This document shows, piece after piece, positions 1 to 9,423 of a stretch of DNA of 64,000 nt. A program made the translations under genes and the position numbers. The notes beneath the pieces were generated by a model. The model searched no databases. It was not told the origin of the DNA and was given only the letters and a program-made list of their open reading frames with translations. The DNA comes from Photobacterium sanctipauli (GTDB taxonomy: Bacteria; Pseudomonadota; Gammaproteobacteria; Enterobacterales; Vibrionaceae). The DNA lies in contig NZ_PYMA01000023.1 of NCBI RefSeq assembly GCF_003026495.1, positions 1 through 64,000 on the forward strand, given 5' to 3'. Numbering within the stretch: position 1 is the stretch's first letter; every line of letters begins with the position of its first letter.

Positions 1-42
1 CCGCCAGCGTTCAATCTGAGCCATGATCAAACTCTTCAATTA
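1..42 (-). rRNA. rrs: 16S ribosomal RNA, 5' end only
   Basis: The reverse complement of the first 42 bases reads as the universally conserved start of bacterial 16S rRNA (AATTGAAGAGTTTGATCATGG, then CTCAGATTGAACGCTGGCGG). The rest of the gene lies beyond the left window edge. In E. coli an rRNA operon also follows hemG, so the location fits. Confidence 0.97.
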
Positions 43-301
43 AAGTTTTGTTGCATCTAAGATGCGGCTCAATGAATACTGTTAATCCATTACCGAAGTA
101 ATGAATGAATTGACTGTGCCGAATCTTGCGATTCGATTTGGTCACTCAGTTTCATTGATAAATCTATTGACTATCATTTCACGAGTGCCCACACAGATTG
201 CATGGTCAAATTGTTAAAGAACAATCCGATACGTTGCTGGCTAAGTTGCCGTGCTCCGTGTCGGTGAGGTGGCATTATAGAGACTTCGATCACGTTGGCA
301 A
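43..301 (-). promoter_or_regulatory. rRNA operon promoter and leader with boxA
   Basis: Reading the minus strand, a promoter TTGCCA (296-301), 16 bp spacer and perfect TATAAT (274-279) is followed by a leader of about 230 bases leading into 16S rRNA. A boxA antitermination element, TGTTCTTTAACA, is at 212-223; it resembles the E. coli TGCTCTTTAACA. Leader RNA normally assembles the Nus antitermination complex and pairs for RNase III processing. A further upstream P1 promoter could lie towards hemG but I did not identify one. Confidence 0.85.
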
Positions 302-362
302 GGGGTAAATCATAAAAAAATCACCAAAAACGGCCTTTCGAACACTTTTTAAGCCAAAGCCA

Positions 363-385
363 TAAAAAACAGGCTAAAAAGCCTT
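363..385 (-). terminator. hemG terminator overlapping its stop codon
   Basis: On the minus strand a short hairpin AGGCTTTTTAGCCT (371-384) runs through the hemG stop codon and is followed by a T tract. It would separate hemG transcription from the rRNA promoter just downstream. Confidence 0.6.
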
Positions 386-898
386 AAATTCTTCCGCAAA
401 CAATGCCACTTTCGGCCAATCAGTGTATTCCACCTCTTTACTAGTATCAGTTTCCCCCCCGGTGATTCGCATAATGAACCGAATCATGACACGGTCAAAC
501 CAGGTATAGCGCGGATAACGTAGTGCCCCCGCAAAAACAGCCTGTAGTTTAGGTTGCCAAGGTGACTTTTTAAGGAACTTCTTCATATACGCACTTGTTT
601 CTGGCGTATTCTTACCTTCTTTACGCGCTGTAAGATTGACACAAAAGAAACCGACCTTGTGTTTTTTAAGCGAAGTAAGGTTATGGTCAATAAATTCGTA
701 TAGCTTTTTATTTAGGTGGCCATACCTAACCGACGCTCCGATTAAGATGCGCCCATATTGTGCAAAGTCGATTTGAGGAAGCTGATTTAAGTCCACTAAC
801 TCGCACTGGTACTCCTCACCCAATGTTTTTTCAATATGGCGCATAATTTTGATGGTTTGCCCATCACTGCTTGAATGAAGAAGAAGTACTTTTTCCAC
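374..898 (-). CDS. hemG: Protoporphyrinogen IX dehydrogenase, HemG type
   Basis: A 174-residue flavodoxin-like protein. HemG oxidises protoporphyrinogen IX to protoporphyrin IX, the penultimate haem step, passing electrons to respiratory quinones at the inner membrane. The FMN phosphate loop is visible near residues 8-15 (HSSSDGQT), and the C-terminal part is rich in aromatic and basic residues (TWFDRVMIRF), as in HemG rather than in electron-carrier flavodoxins. Length and position between trkH and an rRNA operon match E. coli hemG. It starts 20 bases after trkH ends, so both are probably in one transcript. Confidence 0.93.
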   Translation of the reverse strand: MEKVLLLHSSSDGQTIKIMRHIEKTLGEEYQCELVDLNQLPQIDFAQYGRILIGASVRYGHLNKKLYEFIDHNLTSLKKHKVGFFCVNLTARKEGKNTPETSAYMKKFLKKSPWQPKLQAVFAGALRYPRYTWFDRVMIRFIMRITGGETDTSKEVEYTDWPKVALFAEEFKAF

Positions 899-917
899 GA
901 CATTTCCTTATCTGAAA

Positions 918-2375
918 TTAACTACGCCAAAACGTAGGCGTAAATAGCACCAGCAAAGTAAAGACTTCCAAACGCCCGAATAGCATTGAAATAATCAGTA
1001 CCCATTTCGCTGGGTCATTGATCTCACCAAAATGAACAGCAACCTCGCCCAAACCTGGGCCAAGGTTATTCAAGGTGGCGGCAACGGCTGAAAATGCCGT
1101 TAACTCATCAAGTCCGGTGGCAATAAGTGCCAACATACAAATAACAAACACCAGTGCATATGCTGAAAAGAACCCCCACACCGCATCGACAACTCGCTGT
1201 GGCAGTGCCTTATTACCAACCTTGATCGTATACACCGCTCGAGGGTGCACCAGCCGCTTTAGCTCCCTGACCCCTTGAAGAAATAGCAATAAAATACGAA
1301 TCACCTTGATGCCACCTCCGGTCGACCCCGCACAGCCGCCAACAAAAGATGAAAACAACAGCAAAACAGGCAAGAACAGTGGCCACTCCGCAAAACTGGT
1401 CGTCGTAAAGCCAGCCGTTGTCGAGATAGATACCGTTTGGAACAGGGCCTGATCAAACGCATCATAATAGGAGTCGTAAGAATGGTGTTTTAATAATAAG
1501 CCAAAGCAAATTGCCAGTAGAATTGCCTGAATAGCCAAAAAGGCCCGAAACTCTGGATCACGCCAGTATGTTCTTAGGTGGATACCACCATTGGCAAAGG
1601 CGGCAAAATGAAGAGAAAAGTTACAGGCCGATATCAATAGGAACACAACAGTGATCATATTTATCGTCGGACTATCGAAATACCCCATGCTGGCATCATG
1701 GGTTGAGAATCCACCTATCGCTACCGTGGAAAAGCTATGTGAAATAGCATCGAATATTGACATCCCCGCAAGCCAAAATGCCGCGGCGCAGCTTAAGGTC
1801 AATGCCAAATAGATATACCATAAAGTTTTGGCTGTTTCGGCAATTCGAGGGGTCATCTTGCTGTCTTTCACCGGGCCTGGAATTTCAGCACGGTAAAGCT
1901 GCATACCACCGATCCCGAGTACCGGTAAAATTGCTACAGCCAAGACGATGATCCCCATACCACCAAACCATTGCAGCAACTGGCGATAAAACAAAATCGC
2001 CTTGGGTAGATGGTCAAGGCCAACTATGACCGTCGCTCCGGTTGTGGTAAGCGCCGAGAAAGATTCAAAGAAAGAATCGGTCATAGAAAGATCTGGCGTT
2101 TTGGCCAAAATAAACGGTACAGCACCTGCACTACCAATTACCGTCCAAAACAGCACAACAATCAAGAAGCCGTCACGGGCTTTTAATTCTCGCCGATAAT
2201 GACGGTTTGGCACCCATAATAGTGCGCCACCGGCAAACAGCAGGAAGAAAGTTACGACAAAAGGGAAACCTGCACCATCTCTATATATAAGTGCAACCAA
2301 AGCAGGTGCCAGCATAGTGACACTAAAAAGTGCGAGCAGTAGCCCGACTATCCTAATAATGGAACGAAATTGCAT
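918..2375 (-). CDS. trkH: Trk potassium uptake system membrane subunit TrkH
   Basis: A 485-residue integral membrane protein that forms the K+ translocation path of the Trk system and works with the cytoplasmic NAD-binding gating protein TrkA (not in this window). The four imperfect pore-loop repeats typical of TrkH/KtrB are visible: TTTGATVIVG near residue 112, VAIGGFSTHD, STTAGFTTTS, and NNLGPGLGEV near the C-terminus. Length equals the family norm (about 483). It lies between yigZ and hemG exactly as in E. coli, with a 49-base gap to yigZ, suggesting co-transcription. Confidence 0.95.
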   Translation of the reverse strand: MQFRSIIRIVGLLLALFSVTMLAPALVALIYRDGAGFPFVVTFFLLFAGGALLWVPNRHYRRELKARDGFLIVVLFWTVIGSAGAVPFILAKTPDLSMTDSFFESFSALTTTGATVIVGLDHLPKAILFYRQLLQWFGGMGIIVLAVAILPVLGIGGMQLYRAEIPGPVKDSKMTPRIAETAKTLWYIYLALTLSCAAAFWLAGMSIFDAISHSFSTVAIGGFSTHDASMGYFDSPTINMITVVFLLISACNFSLHFAAFANGGIHLRTYWRDPEFRAFLAIQAILLAICFGLLLKHHSYDSYYDAFDQALFQTVSISTTAGFTTTSFAEWPLFLPVLLLFSSFVGGCAGSTGGGIKVIRILLLFLQGVRELKRLVHPRAVYTIKVGNKALPQRVVDAVWGFFSAYALVFVICMLALIATGLDELTAFSAVAATLNNLGPGLGEVAVHFGEINDPAKWVLIISMLFGRLEVFTLLVLFTPTFWRS

Positions 2376-2424
2376 GGCCTTGCTTGGCTCTCATCCTTAA
2401 ATAAATAATATTGCGATACGGCAT

Positions 2425-3048
2425 TTAAACCGTTTTAGGGGCTGCGACAACCTGCCCACCACTTCGGTTGGTCAACTTGGCACAAAACTCAGCCACCAAG
2501 CGGGTGTCTAGCTCTATGGTCATATCGACTCGATTGCCATAGTCAGCCTCAATTTGGCGCCCTGTATATTCAGCTAATAGCGATTCCACCAGCGATACCT
2601 GATTATACTCGCAGCTTAGGGCCAGCACTGAAGTTATTATCTTTTCTTTGGTGTGCAACACAGTAAGTGCCTGTTGCACACCACCGCCATAAGCCTTGAC
2701 CAAACCGCCGGTACCCAGCTTGATCCCACCAGAGTAACGGGTGACAACAGCGGTGATTTCACCAACGCCACAGCCTGTCAGCTGTGCCAATATAGGCTTA
2801 CCGGCCGTCCCCGATGGCTCACCATCATCACTAAACCCCCACTGCATTGAATCTTCAGGTCGACCGGCAACAAACGCCCAGCAGTTATGCCTCGCATCCG
2901 AGTGCTTTTCTTTTATTTGCTGAACAAACGCCTTAGCGGCTTCAACATTAGGCGTGTGCGCTAGATAAGTAATAAAGCGGCTTTTCTTTATTTCTTCCTC
3001 AAAGCTCGCCCCGGCGGCTGGGATCAAATACGGTTCAGATGCTGTCAT
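2425..3048 (-). CDS. yigZ: YigZ, IMPACT family protein
   Basis: A 207-residue member of the UPF0029/IMPACT family. The signature DDGEPSGTAGKPIL is at residues 74-87, with the N-terminal KKSRFI strand and a smaller C-terminal domain. The eukaryotic relative IMPACT modulates Gcn2; the bacterial role is not settled, although binding to RNA or ribosomes has been proposed. It is the first gene of a likely yigZ-trkH-hemG unit, as in E. coli. In E. coli the gene upstream is pepQ; here it is the protease/chaperone cassette. Confidence 0.92.
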   Translation of the reverse strand: MTASEPYLIPAAGASFEEEIKKSRFITYLAHTPNVEAAKAFVQQIKEKHSDARHNCWAFVAGRPEDSMQWGFSDDGEPSGTAGKPILAQLTGCGVGEITAVVTRYSGGIKLGTGGLVKAYGGGVQQALTVLHTKEKIITSVLALSCEYNQVSLVESLLAEYTGRQIEADYGNRVDMTIELDTRLVAEFCAKLTNRSGGQVVAAPKTV

Positions 3049-3128
3049 GGCACGCTATGCTGCAGTGATTGTGGGTAATCTGGCAGGATATCACAGATAC
3101 TTGCTCTTGATCTCAAATCCCCCTACAG

Positions 3129-3154
3129 AAAAAGGAGGCTTTAGCCTCCTTTTT
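3129..3154 (-). terminator. Rho-independent terminator after protease chaperone gene
   Basis: A symmetrical hairpin AAGGAGGC-TTTA-GCCTCCTT flanked by A and T runs lies just beyond the stop of the 163-residue gene on the minus strand. It separates the protease cassette from yigZ and so marks the cassette as its own transcription unit. Confidence 0.85.
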
Positions 3155-3172
3155 GTTTATCGCACCTGTCAT

Positions 3173-3664
3173 TTACTGTGGTCGATTAATATTCCCGACC
3201 AACTCCAATTGCAGCTGCTGGATACGGCTATCATTTTCTAAACTTGCCAACATAGGAAGCAAATCTTTTTGCTGCCCTGTAGTACGGACAAAGGCAGTAC
3301 CCGAACGTTCATAGACCAACTCCAGCTGGAGCTCCCTAAACAAATCCATTGAACTCACCTCAGGGGAAAGGCGCAAAAATAGCCCCCCAGTAACTTCTAC
3401 TGGCCCCTCGGCTGATCCGTTCGCTAACAACGTATCACCAATAAAAAGCTGTCCTCCAGTGACCATAGGCGCTACCCGCTTGCTACGCTTGCCCGAAATC
3501 ACTGGTTGTAGCTTGCTGTATGGCTGGCCACCAAGCACCAGGCTCCCTACCGGCTGCCACTGAATTACCGAATCAGAAGGTAATGGCGGTAATGGTTCAA
3601 TAGCGGCTATGGCATTCAACGAAACTGACAACGCCAGCGCACTAATACATATACGAAGCATCAT
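3173..3664 (-). CDS. Small secreted protein, probable external chaperone of the adjacent subtilase
   Basis: A 163-residue protein with a Sec signal peptide (hydrophobic residues about 5-20, cleavage probably after SLNAIA). It starts one base after the stop codon of the subtilase, and its ribosome site (AAGGGGGG) lies in the last protease codons, so the two are translationally coupled. The Aeromonas sobria serine protease ASP lacks a propeptide and is folded by a small exported chaperone, ORF2, encoded directly downstream. Size, export signal and position here match that arrangement. The role is inferred from context and recalled family architecture; I could not align it with ORF2. The hydrophilic C-terminal tail (ending NINRPQ) would be the segment expected to occupy the protease cleft. 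Confidence 0.65.
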   Translation of the reverse strand: MMLRICISALALSVSLNAIAAIEPLPPLPSDSVIQWQPVGSLVLGGQPYSKLQPVISGKRSKRVAPMVTGGQLFIGDTLLANGSAEGPVEVTGGLFLRLSPEVSSMDLFRELQLELVYERSGTAFVRTTGQQKDLLPMLASLENDSRIQQLQLELVGNINRPQ

Positions 3665-3665
3665 G

Positions 3666-5546
3666 TTACCCCCCTTGATGACCGAAGAAACGAATATCCC
3701 AAGATTTCAACACGCCGTCTTGGGCATTATTTACTTGTGGAATAGAAAAGATGTTCGCTGAATCGAAGTATGCAATCCAACTGCTACTCTCGCTGTTGGT
3801 ATCCCTGACAACTAATCGCCACTGCCCTTTAGCCGATTCGCCGTAAAAATGATGGGATAGCAACAGTTGTTGGTCAAAGCCAGTAACAGAGTTATCGAGC
3901 GACTGGCTCACCAAACCGGTACGCGGGGAAAGCAGAACACTGCGAGTACCAGCCGGTGAAATTAATTCAACCGCCAAATCATGCAATCGCAGATGATCAA
4001 CATCGAGCTTGACTTGCACAGCCTCTACAACAAAATCCTCGCTTTGTTGGAAATGACTATCAACCCCAAGCAAGTTAGCATCGGGGATCTGGCTATCAAC
4101 AGTTTTATGTGTCCAATCAGTTATCATCAACGGGGGAAGCGGCTGAGCATAATGCAATGCCATCATGACTGCATCGTCGATATTGACCCGGCCAAAGCCA
4201 TAGAAACTATTAAATTCATAACCGGCAGCATTGGTCTGCCAGCCCGGTATCGCATCATACTCGACCAACTGGCCGGTTGAATCGATAAACGATAACGCAG
4301 CTCCCGAATGCTGTGGATCGGTCTTGGTCGCCGTAGAGGCCAAAATGTGTTTAACGTCTCGCCAATTAAGTGCGGGATTGGCCGACATCAAAAGTGCCAC
4401 CGCACCGGAAGTATTCGGTGCCGCCGAAGAAGTGCCGTTCATTGTCCCCATGAAATCGCAATTTGGATCGAGTTCATGGCCGCCATGGAGCACATTGCCG
4501 CTATCGCCAATCACATTATTCCCGGCATCACACCCCGACAAGTCCGTTGTTACCATCGCAGGTTTATCGATGCCATACTCGCCACCAGGGGCAGAGACAA
4601 AAACATTGGCACCGACACTGCTATACGAAGACAAGCCACCATCAGCATTCAACGCAGACACCACCAAATTCCAATAGTTGGCATTGGTAGGCGTCAGGTT
4701 GCTATCTTGCATTGGCAAACCGTTATTTGCCGGTCCAGAACGGTTACTATCGAAGTAGTCCCCCGGCAAAACAAAGGCCGCGCCAAGAGAGGCCCCCAGC
4801 CAGCCATAAAAATAGTTGTAGCTATTCCCCGCTGACTTCACAAACAAACTACCGCGCCCTTGGTGCGAGGTCTGAGTTACCTCGGCATAGACTTGCTCTT
4901 CCAGTGCTTGCTTGGGTTGAGATAAGTCGTACTTCACCGGGTAAATCGTGCTGTAGCCATAACTTTGGTTAAATACCCGGCTATCTTGGGTGTTTTCAGC
5001 CGCACCATGGGACATCAACCACCCTTCGATAGATTGGTTGAGCAACCAGTTAAACCCCTTCAAACCCGCTTTTGGCGCAACACCACGACCACCGATGGCA
5101 TTCCAGCCTACCGCAGCAGCAATCCCAGCAACGGCAGTACCATGGTTATCGGTTGGGTTGTCGGGTGTAGGATCGTTATCATTATTAACGAGATCCCATG
5201 AGCCCGGGCGGATATTGGCAGCCAGATCCGGATGGTCCAATTCCAAACCGTCGTCAATGATAGCAACATTGATTCCGACACCATGGATACCCAGCAAATG
5301 GGTAAGCCATAGGTTCATGTCCTGGCCAGGGGTACCTGCTGATTTTGCAAAGGCCGCTTGCCCAGTATTACGCAAATGCCATTGTTGAGAAAAAAGCGGA
5401 TCACCGGGGGGCAAATCAGGCACCCAGCTCCAGTCGACATCAGGTGTTGCTGCTGATGGTGGCTTAACCATCATGACCGCCTGGCTACTTATGGGCAATA
5501 ACGCCATCGCCAATGCCACAGACAGCCCTGTTAGCTTTGTCTTCAT
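3666..5546 (-). CDS. Secreted kexin-like subtilase (peptidase S8) with C-terminal P domain
   Basis: A 626-residue exported serine protease. A signal peptide (1-23, ending SSQA) is followed at once by the catalytic domain. The triad is D98 (IIDDGLELDHPDL), H135 (DNHGTAVAG) and S373 (NGTSSAAP), with oxyanion Asn at 241 (SAGN). About residues 485-626 form a P/proprotein-convertase domain. There is no room for an I9 propeptide between the signal and D98, unlike most subtilases. Length and layout closely match Aeromonas sobria ASP (about 624 residues), a secreted protease that needs a separate chaperone. Two cysteines, C339 and C363, could form a disulphide. No visible lipobox or autotransporter domain, so a periplasmic or secreted product is likely. 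Divergent from fadB. Confidence 0.9.
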   Translation of the reverse strand: MKTKLTGLSVALAMALLPISSQAVMMVKPPSAATPDVDWSWVPDLPPGDPLFSQQWHLRNTGQAAFAKSAGTPGQDMNLWLTHLLGIHGVGINVAIIDDGLELDHPDLAANIRPGSWDLVNNDNDPTPDNPTDNHGTAVAGIAAAVGWNAIGGRGVAPKAGLKGFNWLLNQSIEGWLMSHGAAENTQDSRVFNQSYGYSTIYPVKYDLSQPKQALEEQVYAEVTQTSHQGRGSLFVKSAGNSYNYFYGWLGASLGAAFVLPGDYFDSNRSGPANNGLPMQDSNLTPTNANYWNLVVSALNADGGLSSYSSVGANVFVSAPGGEYGIDKPAMVTTDLSGCDAGNNVIGDSGNVLHGGHELDPNCDFMGTMNGTSSAAPNTSGAVALLMSANPALNWRDVKHILASTATKTDPQHSGAALSFIDSTGQLVEYDAIPGWQTNAAGYEFNSFYGFGRVNIDDAVMMALHYAQPLPPLMITDWTHKTVDSQIPDANLLGVDSHFQQSEDFVVEAVQVKLDVDHLRLHDLAVELISPAGTRSVLLSPRTGLVSQSLDNSVTGFDQQLLLSHHFYGESAKGQWRLVVRDTNSESSSWIAYFDSANIFSIPQVNNAQDGVLKSWDIRFFGHQGG

Positions 5547-5903
5547 ATTTATCGATCCTTCGATGAATAATGCCGCAGCAACGTACTACGGCATTACCAT
5601 TTACAGGCGAGAAACATCAAAAGACTAGTTTTGCCAAACGTGTCTTGAGCAGCTTTAGAAGCATTTCCCAACTTCTCAATGCTATTCTTGAAAAAAGAGC
5701 CATATCCAGCCGACACAGCCTCCATTCATCAATTGCACCCACGCTTAAAGTTAACAATCAACATCAAAAGTTAAACAATTGTTTAAACTTTTTATTGTAA
5801 TAGTTGCAGAACAGGTTCAGACTATTATTTAACCTGGCGACAGGTCAAACCAGTTAAATCAAAATTCGGCAAAGACCGGAATTCGAATTCACGGAGATAG
5901 AAC
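5547..5903. promoter_or_regulatory. Divergent protease/fadB intergenic region
   Basis: This 357-base gap separates the divergently read protease and fadB. It contains a perfect 16-bp palindrome TTAAACAATTGTTTAA (5771-5786) and a FadR-like operator (5839-5855). The fadB ribosome site is ACGGAGA shortly before its ATG. The left part is AT-rich and holds a 76-codon open frame that has no recognisable features and is not called. Confidence 0.6.
5839..5855 (+). promoter_or_regulatory. Candidate FadR operator upstream of fadB
   Basis: GACAGGTCAAACCAGTT matches the E. coli FadR consensus AACTGGTCNGACCAGTT at 13 of 16 defined positions, and the right half ACCAGTT is perfect. It lies 49 bases before the fadB start codon. 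FadR represses fad genes when long-chain acyl-CoA is absent. The match is by eye. Confidence 0.65.
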
Positions 5904-8066
5904 ATGATTTACCAAGGTGAAACCCTATCCGTTCGCTATCTGGAAGATGGCATCGCGGAGCTGAACCTCGATGCTCCAGGCTCAATCAATAAGTTTGATA
6001 TCAAAACGCTGGAGAGCTTCAACGAGGCCCTGAATGCGCTATACCATCAAACCGATCTTAAAGGCCTGCTTCTTACCTCCAATAAAGAAGCATTTATTGT
6101 CGGTGCTGATATTACCGAGTTTCTTGGCTTATTTGCCAAGCCTGCAGCTGAACTATCGCAGTGGGTTGCCCACGCCAATGACATCTTCAACAAGCTCGAA
6201 GATCTGCCTGTTCCTACACTGTCTGCGATCAATGGCCACGCGCTAGGCGGTGGCTGTGAGTGCGTATTGGCAACGGATTTTCGCCTGGCAGACAATACGG
6301 CTCGTATCGGCCTACCTGAAACCAAGCTGGGTATCATGCCCGGCTTCGGCGGTACAGTACGCTTGCCACGCCTGATCGGTGCCGATTCTGCCATGGAGAT
6401 CATCACAGCGGGTAAAGATAAGAAAGCCGCCGATGCCCTCAAGCTTGGCCTCGTCGATGCCATCGTCGAGCCAGCTAACTTGAAGTCCGCAGCCATCACC
6501 ATGCTCAAGGAGGCCATTGCCGGCAAGCTAAATTGGCAGTCTCGACGTGAACAGAAAAAGGCGCCGCTCCAGCTCAATAAAATCGAATCAACAATGAGCT
6601 TCACCATTGCCAAGGGCATGGTGGCAAAGGCAGCTGGCCCACACTACCCAGCCCCTATTACCGCCGTTAAAACGATAGAGGAGGCGGCTCGTAGCCATCG
6701 CGATGAAGCGCTGGCTATTGAAAACAAGCACTTTGTGACCCTTGCCAAAACCGAGGTTGCCCAAGCACTGGTCGGCATTTTCCTTAACGACCAGTACATC
6801 AAAGCCAAGGCGAAAAAAGCAGTGAAGTCCGGCAAACCAACAGAAAAAGGCATGGTGCTGGGTGCCGGGATAATGGGAGGCGGTATCGCCTACCAGTCAT
6901 CGCTAAAAGGCGTTCCTGTCTTGATGAAAGACATCGCTGAGGCATCGCTGGATCTGGGCATGGGCGAAGCAACAAAACTGCTCAACAAGCAGCTTGAGCG
7001 CGGCCGTATCGATGGCTTCAAAATGGCGAAGGTGCTGAGCGGGATCACCCCTAGCCTGCATTACGCCGGTGCCGATAGCGTCGATGTGGTTGTCGAAGCC
7101 GTGGTCGAAAACCCAAAAATCAAAGCTGCGGTACTGAGCGAAGTTGAGCAACAGGTCGGTGAACACACGGTGATCACCTCCAATACCTCGACAATCCCTA
7201 TCAACCTCTTGGCCAGCTCACTGAAACGCCCAGAAAACTTCTGCGGCATGCACTTCTTCAACCCGGTACACCGTATGCCGCTGGTAGAGATTATCCGCGG
7301 CGAAAAGACATCTGACGAAACCATTGATCGTGTTGTGGCCTACGCGGCCCAAATGGGCAAGTCGCCGATTGTGGTCAACGACTGCCCGGGCTTCTTTGTC
7401 AACCGTGTGCTATTCCCATACTTTGCCGGCTTTAGCATGCTACTTCGCGATGGTGCCAATTTCGAATACATCGACAAAATCATGGAAAAACAATTCGGTT
7501 GGCCGATGGGACCTGCCTACCTGTTGGATGTTGTCGGAATTGATACGGCACACCACGCCCAAGCCGTCATGGCCGAAGGCTTCCCTGAGCGCATGGGCAA
7601 GGACTACAAAGATGCTGTCGATGTGATGTTCGAAGCAGAGCGCTATGGTCAGAAGAACGGCAAAGGCTTCTTCAGCTATTCCATCGATCGCAAGGGCAAG
7701 CCCAAGAAGTCGATTGATCCAGATGTCGCGGCACTTATCGCCCCCGTGGCAAGCAACCCGCAGCAATACGATGACGAGACAATCATCGCCCGCATGATGG
7801 TACCGATGATCAACGAGGTTGTCCGTTGCTTAGAGGAAGATATCATCGCAAGCCCAGCAGATGCCGATATGGCGCTGGTATACGGCCTTGGGTTCCCTCC
7901 TTTCCGTGGCGGGGTATTCCGTTACCTCGATACCATTGGCTTGGCAAATTACGTCGCCCTTGCAGACTCGATAGCCCACCTTGGCGCAGTCTACCAAGTA
8001 CCGCAGGGACTCCGTGAAAAAGCGGCCAAGGGCGAAACCTACTACCCGGCACCAACCAACGCCTAA
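5904..8066 (+). CDS. fadB: Fatty acid oxidation complex alpha subunit FadB
   Basis: A 720-residue fusion of enoyl-CoA hydratase/isomerase (N-terminal) and L-3-hydroxyacyl-CoA dehydrogenase (C-terminal), which catalyse the middle steps of beta-oxidation. Key residues keep E. coli numbering: hydratase glutamates E119 (GHALGGGCE) and E139 (LPET), and dehydrogenase H450 ([10 protein letters not shown]). The NAD-binding loop LGAGIMGGG is at 319-327. FadB forms an alpha2beta2 complex with FadA, encoded 27 bases downstream. A FadR-like site precedes the gene. Confidence 0.98.
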   Translation: MIYQGETLSVRYLEDGIAELNLDAPGSINKFDIKTLESFNEALNALYHQTDLKGLLLTSNKEAFIVGADITEFLGLFAKPAAELSQWVAHANDIFNKLEDLPVPTLSAINGHALGGGCECVLATDFRLADNTARIGLPETKLGIMPGFGGTVRLPRLIGADSAMEIITAGKDKKAADALKLGLVDAIVEPANLKSAAITMLKEAIAGKLNWQSRREQKKAPLQLNKIESTMSFTIAKGMVAKAAGPHYPAPITAVKTIEEAARSHRDEALAIENKHFVTLAKTEVAQALVGIFLNDQYIKAKAKKAVKSGKPTEKGMVLGAGIMGGGIAYQSSLKGVPVLMKDIAEASLDLGMGEATKLLNKQLERGRIDGFKMAKVLSGITPSLHYAGADSVDVVVEAVVENPKIKAAVLSEVEQQVGEHTVITSNTSTIPINLLASSLKRPENFCGMHFFNPVHRMPLVEIIRGEKTSDETIDRVVAYAAQMGKSPIVVNDCPGFFVNRVLFPYFAGFSMLLRDGANFEYIDKIMEKQFGWPMGPAYLLDVVGIDTAHHAQAVMAEGFPERMGKDYKDAVDVMFEAERYGQKNGKGFFSYSIDRKGKPKKSIDPDVAALIAPVASNPQQYDDETIIARMMVPMINEVVRCLEEDIIASPADADMALVYGLGFPPFRGGVFRYLDTIGLANYVALADSIAHLGAVYQVPQGLREKAAKGETYYPAPTNA

Positions 8067-9260
<1,194 letters not shown>

Positions 9261-9266
9261 CCTCAC

Positions 9267-9290
9267 AAAACCCGCTTCGGCGGGTTTTTT
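9267..9290 (+). terminator. fadBA terminator
   Basis: Stem ACCCGC-TTCG-GCGGGT followed by six T residues, seven bases after the fadA stop codon. The UUCG loop is typical of stable intrinsic terminators. Confidence 0.92.
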
Positions 9291-9317
9291 ATTATCGATA
9301 AGGCCCTAAAGCCAAGC

Positions 9318-9360
9318 TATGTATGTGATGCATACATAAAATGACAAAGTTTCATTTTAT
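9318..9360. promoter_or_regulatory. Two overlapping inverted repeats upstream of acuI
   Basis: A perfect inverted repeat TATGTATG-TGATG-CATACATA (9318-9338) overlaps a second one, ATAAAATGA-CAAAGTT-TCATTTTAT (9336-9360). They lie 60-105 bases before the acuI start codon, where operators are expected. No known regulator is recognised. A T-rich terminator role is unlikely because the first repeat has no T tract. Confidence 0.5.
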
Positions 9361-9423
9361 TCATAGTGATATCAAGACTACACTCACCCCATCAAAGACG
9401 CTTTTTTAAATCGGAGCACAGCT

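Noticed and set aside
4308-4835. 175-codon plus-strand frame opposite the subtilase
   Set aside because: It is antisense to the S8 catalytic domain, whose triad and motifs are clear on the minus strand; the composition (Arg, His, Ile rich) is that of a shadow frame.
5570-5800. 76-codon frame before fadB
   Set aside because: No ribosome site or recognisable motif; it spans the palindrome in the divergent promoter region.
6047-6619. 190-codon minus-strand frame inside fadB
   Set aside because: Antisense to the conserved FadB hydratase domain; Ser-rich shadow with no ribosome site.
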